From Flavobacteriales bacterium UBA2798 (GTDB lineage: Bacteria; Bacteroidota; Bacteroidia; Flavobacteriales_D; UBA2798): DNA of 10,652 nt. Position 1 is the stretch's first letter; each line of letters starts with the position of its first letter. The notes beneath the pieces are model-generated. The model was not told the DNA's origin. It did no database searches and saw only the letters and a program-made list of their open reading frames with translations. Shown here piece after piece: positions 7,209 to 10,652 of this stretch. The translations under genes were made by a program, and so were the position numbers. The stretch lies in contig DEHO01000070.1 of the NCBI GenBank assembly GCA_002351955.1, forward strand, positions 1,318 through 11,969. The letters are read 5' to 3'.

Positions 7209-7225
7209 CGGACAATGTGTCAGAA
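7209..7225 (-). promoter_or_regulatory. Second TTCTGACA copy with GACA-N3-TGTC palindrome in the grpE leader
   Basis: The octamer TTCTGACA of the candidate promoter recurs at 7225-7218, exactly 36 bp downstream on the minus strand. Here it overlaps a small palindrome, GACA-CAT-TGTC (7221-7211). It would lie at or just after the predicted transcription start, a usual position for a repressor site, or be part of a second, stress-dependent promoter. Function is inferred from position only. Confidence 0.3.
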
Positions 7226-7232
7226 AGGCGGT

Positions 7233-7261
7233 CAAAAGTAAGGTAAAATGTACTGTCAGAA
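7233..7261 (-). promoter_or_regulatory. Candidate grpE-dnaJ operon promoter
   Basis: On the minus strand TACTTTTG (7240-7233) matches the Bacteroidota -7 box TAnnTTTG exactly. At about the -33 distance lies TTCTGACA (7261-7254), which lacks a plain TTG but resembles a TTGACA-type element. The predicted start of transcription, near 7226-7228, leaves a leader of about 75 nt before grpE. The upstream element overlaps the stop codon of the thioredoxin gene. Confidence 0.45.
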
Positions 7262-7813
7262 GCTTTTTACGTAGGCATCAATGGCCTTGTGCAGCTCAAG
7301 TCCCCTGAGGTTGGTGGCCACGATCTTCCCGGAGGGATCAATAAGAAAGTTCATCGGAATCGATTTGATTCCATATACGGCGTTAATGGGTGAATTCCAG
7401 CCTTTAAGGTCGCTCACATGGTATTTCCAGCTGAGTTTGTCATTGGCAATGGCTTTGGTCCAAGCTTCTTTTTGGGTGTCGAGCGAAACACTAAAGATTT
7501 CGAATCCGGAAGCGTCTTTGAATTTGGCTTTTGAGTACTTGGCCCAGGCTTCGGTGAGATTGGGGTTTTCCTTGCGACAAGGACCACACCAGGAGGCCCA
7601 GAAATCGATCAATACGTATTTGCCTTTAATGGAGCTGAGTTTGAGTGTCTTTCCTTTTGGATTGGGTAACTCAATTGCAGGTGCAGTGCTGCCAACTTCT
7701 AAAATCTGTAATGAAGAAGATTCAACGGATGAAGGGCTTCCTCCAAAACGGAAAATGCCCAGTGTAAAAAACAAAAGGGCCGAGGCGCCAAGCAAAATAT
7801 TGATGCGGTTCAT
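7256..7813 (-). CDS. Membrane-anchored TlpA-like thioredoxin-fold oxidoreductase
   Basis: A 185-residue thiol-disulfide oxidoreductase of the TlpA/ResA type, held in the inner membrane by an uncleaved N-terminal helix (about 5-22) with the catalytic domain outside the cytoplasm. It has the opening VGSTAPAIELPNPKGKTLKLSSIKGKYVLIDFWASWCGPC, active site WCGPC (C76, C79), and the cis-proline loop SIPMNFLID (P153) followed by GKIVATNLRG. Members of this family reduce envelope disulfides, for example in cytochrome c maturation; the substrate here is unknown. I chose ATG at 7811-7813. A GTG three codons upstream (7820-7822) is in frame and would give 188 residues. It lies 23 nt after the 32-residue membrane ORF and is probably co-transcribed with it; grpE follows after 104 nt. 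Confidence 0.9.
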   Translation of the reverse strand: MNRINILLGASALLFFTLGIFRFGGSPSSVESSSLQILEVGSTAPAIELPNPKGKTLKLSSIKGKYVLIDFWASWCGPCRKENPNLTEAWAKYSKAKFKDASGFEIFSVSLDTQKEAWTKAIANDKLSWKYHVSDLKGWNSPINAVYGIKSIPMNFLIDPSGKIVATNLRGLELHKAIDAYVKSF

Positions 7814-7836
7814 TGAGCGCACAAGGTACGAAAAAG

Positions 7837-7935
7837 CTAATCTTCCTTGTTGGTTACCCAGTTGAAATAATTGAAAACAGCTACCAGGGCCAAAACTATA
7901 AAGAGAATGATCTTAAAGACAAATAAACTTCCCAT
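7837..7935 (-). CDS. 32-residue single-span membrane protein
   Basis: An uninterrupted short ORF from ATG (7933-7935) to TAG (7837-7839). The peptide begins MGSLFVFKIILFIVLALVAV, a single strongly hydrophobic helix (about residues 4-22), and ends with an aromatic interface (FNYFNW, 21-26) and a polar, charged tail (VTNKED). An in-frame TAA lies six codons upstream, so it is not the end of a longer gene. That pattern is what a real membrane miniprotein looks like; random 99-bp ORFs seldom give a helix with an aromatic belt and a charged end. It lies 118 nt after the LytTR regulator gene and 23 nt before the thioredoxin gene, on the same strand, so it is probably in the thioredoxin unit. Such genes are often left unannotated. 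I recognise no family; a helper of the membrane-anchored thioredoxin is possible but unproven. Confidence 0.65.
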   Translation of the reverse strand: MGSLFVFKIILFIVLALVAVFNYFNWVTNKED

Positions 7936-7970
7936 AATTCTATCAGACAATTACCTAATTTAACTCAGGC

Positions 7971-8014
7971 TGTTCCGATTTCAGCGGGCAAACTGATTGT
8001 CCCGATTTAGGCGG
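7971..8014. repeat. Imperfect 17-bp direct repeat upstream of the membrane miniprotein
   Basis: TGTTCCGATTTCAGCGG (7971-7987) and TGTCCCGATTTAGGCGG (7998-8014) agree at 14 of 17 positions, with a 27-bp period. They lie in the 118-bp gap between the LytTR regulator gene and the miniprotein gene. LytTR-type regulators bind paired direct repeats, so a target of the neighbouring regulator is conceivable; their usual spacing is nearer two helical turns (about 21-22 bp), which does not fit well. I see no clear terminator in this gap. Confidence 0.4.
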
Positions 8015-8053
8015 TGATGAACGATGAAATTTCAAGGACGGATCAAGCCTGCA

Positions 8054-8746
8054 TCAAAGCATGTTCAGGGATCGCATCAATTCGTCCTTGTAGTTCTTCC
8101 CAATGGGAATGTTCTTCTGGTTGATGTGGATGAAGTTGTCTTCAATGCTGTCGATCTTATCCAGACGCACAATGAAGGAACGGTGAACACGCATAAAATC
8201 GGGGGAGGTAAGACGCGATTCGATGTCTTTCATTGTCGATAGAACGATAAATTTTCCGCCGGCAGTATACACGTTCACGTAGTTGCCAAGTGCTTCGATG
8301 TACAGAATATTCGATTTCTGAACCTGTACCAGTCGAGAATCACTTTTAATGAAGATGGTTTTCGATGTTTCGGAAGAGAAATTTGGACGCGAAAGATTTT
8401 TCTGTGCTTTTTCCACCGCTTTCAGAAAGCGTCCGTGCGAAATGGGTTTCACCACAAAATCCGTTACGCTGTATTCGTAACTTTCTGCAGCATATTCGGC
8501 GTGCGAAGTAATAAGAATAACCTGCGGCAATACTTCGAGACTGCGGATGAGATCCATTCCGCTCATTTTGGGCATGTCTACATCCAGAAAGATCAGATCA
8601 ACTTCTTCGGTCTTTAAAACGTTGAATGCTTCTATTGCGCTAGAACATGTTTTAACCAATTCCAGATGCTCATGCTCGCGCACAAGATCTTCCATGATAT
8701 TCCGGGAAAGTTCGTCGTCGTCGACAATTATACAGCGCATGATCAT
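8054..8746 (-). CDS. LytTR-family DNA-binding response regulator
   Basis: A 230-residue two-component transcription regulator. The receiver domain (about 3-118) has the acidic pocket DDDE (9-12), phosphoacceptor D55 in LIFLDVDMP, the switch residue in LITSH (T80/S81) and the conserved lysine K100 (KP). After a short linker, the LytTR DNA-binding domain (about 128-228) shows IFIKSDSRLVQVQ, the ILYIEALGNYVNVY core, FMRVHRSFIVRLDKI and the final IPIGKNYKDEL. All key residues are present. The start is ATG at 8744-8746; a second ATG two codons on (MIMRC) is equally possible. It follows the hybrid kinase by 11 nt and is most likely the last acceptor of its phosphorelay. Target genes are unknown; the gap downstream holds a direct repeat. 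Confidence 0.95.
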   Translation of the reverse strand: MIMRCIIVDDDELSRNIMEDLVREHEHLELVKTCSSAIEAFNVLKTEEVDLIFLDVDMPKMSGMDLIRSLEVLPQVILITSHAEYAAESYEYSVTDFVVKPISHGRFLKAVEKAQKNLSRPNFSSETSKTIFIKSDSRLVQVQKSNILYIEALGNYVNVYTAGGKFIVLSTMKDIESRLTSPDFMRVHRSFIVRLDKIDSIEDNFIHINQKNIPIGKNYKDELMRSLNML

Positions 8747-8757
8747 AATAAGAGGGA

Positions 8758-10398
8758 TTATAGTTCTTTTTGTACAATTTTTAATTCTTCAATGGCCTGG
8801 TAACAGGTGGTCTCAATTTGTCTGAAAAAATCTTTCAGCTCCTGGTCGCTTAATGACTCTAATTTAGTGTATTCGGAAGACGCAAACAAGCGGGTCAGAC
8901 TTTTTATTCCCATATAGGCAACAATCCCTTTTATTTTATGCAACGATTCGCGTATGGATTGATAATCTTTTATTTCAGCGTGTTGTTTGAGGATCTCCAG
9001 TTCATCCGGCAGGTTGGAAAGGAAGATGGTAATGTATTTTAATATTCTGTCCTTGTTGTCTTTGGTGAGTTCCTGCAGGTGTTCAAGATCGATTGTTTTA
9101 AAGCGGCTGAATTTTTCGGATAAACGTGTTTTTTTATCGGCCACTTTTACGAGTTTATGACCGAGGAGATTCATGTCGATAGGTTTGGAGATATAATCAT
9201 TCATCCCCGCACGGAAACAATCTTCTGCAACATTTTCCAGCGCATGAGCGGTCATGGCAATGATCGGAATTTCACTTTGCGGGTACTTGAATTGTTTGCG
9301 GATGAATTCAGATGTCTCGTAACCGTTTTTTCGTGGCATTTGCAGATCCATAAGTACCACATCGTAGTTTTTGCTGCGTAATTTCTGAATAGCAACCTCA
9401 CCGTCTTCGGCAAGATCGATATCTATATACGGATTGGCATCTTTCAGCAGATCATAAAGTATTTCGCGGTTGATCATGTTATCGTCGACTGCGAGAATGC
9501 TGAAATGATTGAGTTGCTGAAAAAGATTTTTATCCTGCTCCTTGTGGGTGATGATGGCCCCTTCTGCTATACCATAGCTGAGTTCAACACTGAATGTTGT
9601 TCCTTCAAGGTATTTGCTTTCTACAGAAATTTCTCCTTCCTGCAAATCGACCAGTTTTTTGGTGATTGCAAGTCCCAAGCCGGTTCCTCCTGCGTGTTTG
9701 ATGGTGTGACGCGTTTCCTGTTGGTACTGATTGAAAATGGTGGTGACCGAACTTTTGCGCATTCCTTTTCCGGTGTCCTCTACTTCGAACCGGATTTTAA
9801 CCGTTTTCCCTTCGCGATTCATCTCTTTTGCACGAATCACTACTTTGCCCAGGTCGGTAAATTTTACCGCATTGGTAGCCAGATTGAGCAGGATTTGAGT
9901 GAGGTGTTTGGAATCACCGTGAATAATGGGAGGAAGGTGCTCATCAACTGCTGTGATGAATTGCAATCCTTTTTGCTCTGCGCGAAATTCAAGAATGTGG
10001 CGGATGTTGTTGATGACTTCGGTAAGGAGAAAATCGACCGGACGAACTTCTACCATGTTGCTGTCGAGCTTGGCCAGATCGAGAATGTCGTTTACTATGA
10101 GCAGCGAACTATCAACCGCCGATTGAATGGTGGTGAGGTATCGACGCTGCCGTTCGTCCAGTGCAGATTTGGAAAGCAACTGTGTTCCCCCGGAAATAGC
10201 GTTGAGCGGAGTGCGTAATTCGTGACTGGTATAGGCAAGGTAACGCTCTTGTTCGAGCATGGATTCCTGCATTTGTTGTGCCGCCGCTTTTTGTTCGTCG
10301 CGTTCTTTTCGGGCGAGAAGTAATTTTCTGTAAAAAAGATAACTTGTTCCCGCAGCAGCGAGAGAAATAATCAGGGAGATGATTGGCCAGAGGCTCAT
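8758..10398 (-). CDS. Hybrid histidine kinase with receiver and HPt domains, no sensor domain
   Basis: A 546-residue membrane-anchored phosphorelay kinase. In order: one TM helix at the extreme N-terminus (about 5-23); a coiled-coil linker (27-52); HisKA with phospho-His H59 in SHELRTPLNAI; HATPase_c (about 163-276) with N-box NLATNAVKF (172-180), G1 DTGKGM (208-213) and G2 GGTGLGL (237-243); receiver domain (about 299-420) with acidic D305/D306, phosphoacceptor D351 in VVLMDLQMP and K405 in SKP; and a C-terminal HPt domain (about 436-546) with H487 in SLHKIKG. All catalytic residues are present. Only about four residues precede the TM helix and there is no PAS, HAMP, GAF or periplasmic domain, so the signal must come through the membrane, the linker or a partner protein. 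It starts 22 nt after murA and ends 11 nt before the LytTR regulator. The expected route is H59 to D351 to H487 to D55 of the regulator. Confidence 0.95.
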   Translation of the reverse strand: MSLWPIISLIISLAAAGTSYLFYRKLLLARKERDEQKAAAQQMQESMLEQERYLAYTSHELRTPLNAISGGTQLLSKSALDERQRRYLTTIQSAVDSSLLIVNDILDLAKLDSNMVEVRPVDFLLTEVINNIRHILEFRAEQKGLQFITAVDEHLPPIIHGDSKHLTQILLNLATNAVKFTDLGKVVIRAKEMNREGKTVKIRFEVEDTGKGMRKSSVTTIFNQYQQETRHTIKHAGGTGLGLAITKKLVDLQEGEISVESKYLEGTTFSVELSYGIAEGAIITHKEQDKNLFQQLNHFSILAVDDNMINREILYDLLKDANPYIDIDLAEDGEVAIQKLRSKNYDVVLMDLQMPRKNGYETSEFIRKQFKYPQSEIPIIAMTAHALENVAEDCFRAGMNDYISKPIDMNLLGHKLVKVADKKTRLSEKFSRFKTIDLEHLQELTKDNKDRILKYITIFLSNLPDELEILKQHAEIKDYQSIRESLHKIKGIVAYMGIKSLTRLFASSEYTKLESLSDQELKDFFRQIETTCYQAIEELKIVQKEL

Positions 10399-10420
10399 TC
10401 AGCAATAAAAAGTTGCACGA

Positions 10421-10652
10421 TCAGAGACGTTTGATCTCTGCACCGAGTTTGTTAAGGCGGACATCAATATTCTGATAACCGCGATCGATCTGTTCGATGT
10501 TGTGAATAACACTTTTCCCTTCGGCCGACAATGCGGCGATGAGCAGGGAAACTCCTGCACGAATATCGGGTGATGTCATCGTTACACCGCGTAATGGGAA
10601 CTGACGATTCAATCCGATTACAGTTGCGCGGTGCGGATCGCAAAGTATGATC
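10421..10652 (-). CDS. murA: UDP-N-acetylglucosamine 1-carboxyvinyltransferase MurA, C-terminal part
   Basis: Partial gene: the last 76 codons and the stop (TGA at 10421-10423) are present, and the rest lies beyond the right edge of the window. MurA transfers enolpyruvate from PEP to UDP-GlcNAc, the first committed step of peptidoglycan precursor synthesis in the cytoplasm. The visible C-terminus contains the family features in order: DPHRATVIG, then LRGVTMTSPDIRAGVSLLIAA with the PDIRAG motif, and IDRGYQNIDVRLNKLGAEIKR with the IDRGY motif. The TSPDIRAG wording resembles Bacteroidota MurA. An internal TTG (10610-10612) is not a start: the frame stays open to the window edge with MurA-like sequence. 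The fosfomycin-target cysteine region lies outside. The hybrid kinase gene begins 22 nt downstream, so the two may share a transcript. Confidence 0.93.
   Translation of the reverse strand, partial: IILCDPHRATVIGLNRQFPLRGVTMTSPDIRAGVSLLIAALSAEGKSVIHNIEQIDRGYQNIDVRLNKLGAEIKRL

Noticed and set aside
7184..7212. CCC-TTA-GGG mini-hairpin followed by an eight-T run on the minus strand, as a terminator for the thioredoxin gene
   Set aside because: Only three contiguous pairs form; extending the stem needs a bulge and a 4-nt interior gap. It also lies inside the leader expected for grpE. Left unassigned.
6938..7308. Plus-strand ORFs with Ser-Arg/Ser-His or Pro-Phe-rich dipeptide runs
   Set aside because: These runs are the antisense reading of the Asn-Glu/Asn-Gly hexanucleotide repeat in grpE, not separate proteins.
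9505..10218. Plus-strand ORF of 237 codons opposite the hybrid kinase
   Set aside because: It lies wholly antisense to conserved HisKA/HATPase/REC coding sequence and has no recognisable motif; an effect of codon bias in the real frame.
1..10652. Mobile element, phage, CRISPR or defence island
   Set aside because: No transposase, integrase, terminal repeats, spaced repeats or defence domains were seen; all genes are co-directional, largely core functions with similar base composition.

Overview
The window looks like ordinary chromosomal core of a Bacteroidota bacterium, probably of the Flavobacteriales/Sphingobacteriales/Cytophagales breadth; I would not go finer. The grounds are start sites without Shine-Dalgarno sequences (A/T-rich leaders), a MurA C-terminus and a GrpE of Bacteroidota character, secreted proteins of unknown function with a C-terminal lipocalin-like domain, and a grpE-dnaJ-ABC ATPase-ABC permease cluster that I associate with this phylum. 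All eleven genes supported here lie on the minus strand, so transcription runs from high to low coordinates. There are no rRNA or tRNA genes, no CRISPR, no insertion sequence and no sign of recent transfer.

In transcription order: the C-terminus of murA (10421-10652, cut by the window edge); a hybrid histidine kinase with TM, HisKA, HATPase, REC and HPt parts (8758-10398); its likely partner, a LytTR response regulator (8054-8746); a 118-bp gap holding a 17-bp imperfect direct repeat; a 32-residue single-span membrane protein that is easily missed (7837-7935); and a membrane-anchored TlpA-like thioredoxin (7256-7813). Next come grpE (6585-7151), dnaJ (5422-6573), an ABC ATPase (4490-5422) and an ABC-2 permease (3157-4497). 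These four are tightly packed, with gaps or overlaps of +11, -1 and -8 nt, and end at a weak hairpin terminator. Then follow a secreted 534-residue protein with a lipocalin-like C-terminus (1403-3007), closed by a strong terminator; a Ppx/GppA phosphatase (384-1307); and the start of another secreted protein (1-316, cut by the window edge).

Three functional groups stand out. The kinase and LytTR regulator can form a complete four-step His-Asp-His-Asp phosphorelay, but the kinase has no recognisable sensor domain. GrpE and DnaJ are the nucleotide-exchange factor and J-domain partner of DnaK (not in this window), here joined to an ABC exporter. The thioredoxin and the tiny membrane protein form a likely envelope pair downstream of the regulator.

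I do not see a clearly new defence, mobile or biosynthetic system. The observations most worth a second look are the 32-residue membrane ORF, the hexanucleotide repeat in the 5' coding part of grpE, the repeated TTCTGACA element in front of grpE, the perfect inverted repeat abutting the start codon of the 534-residue protein, and the sensor-less phosphorelay.
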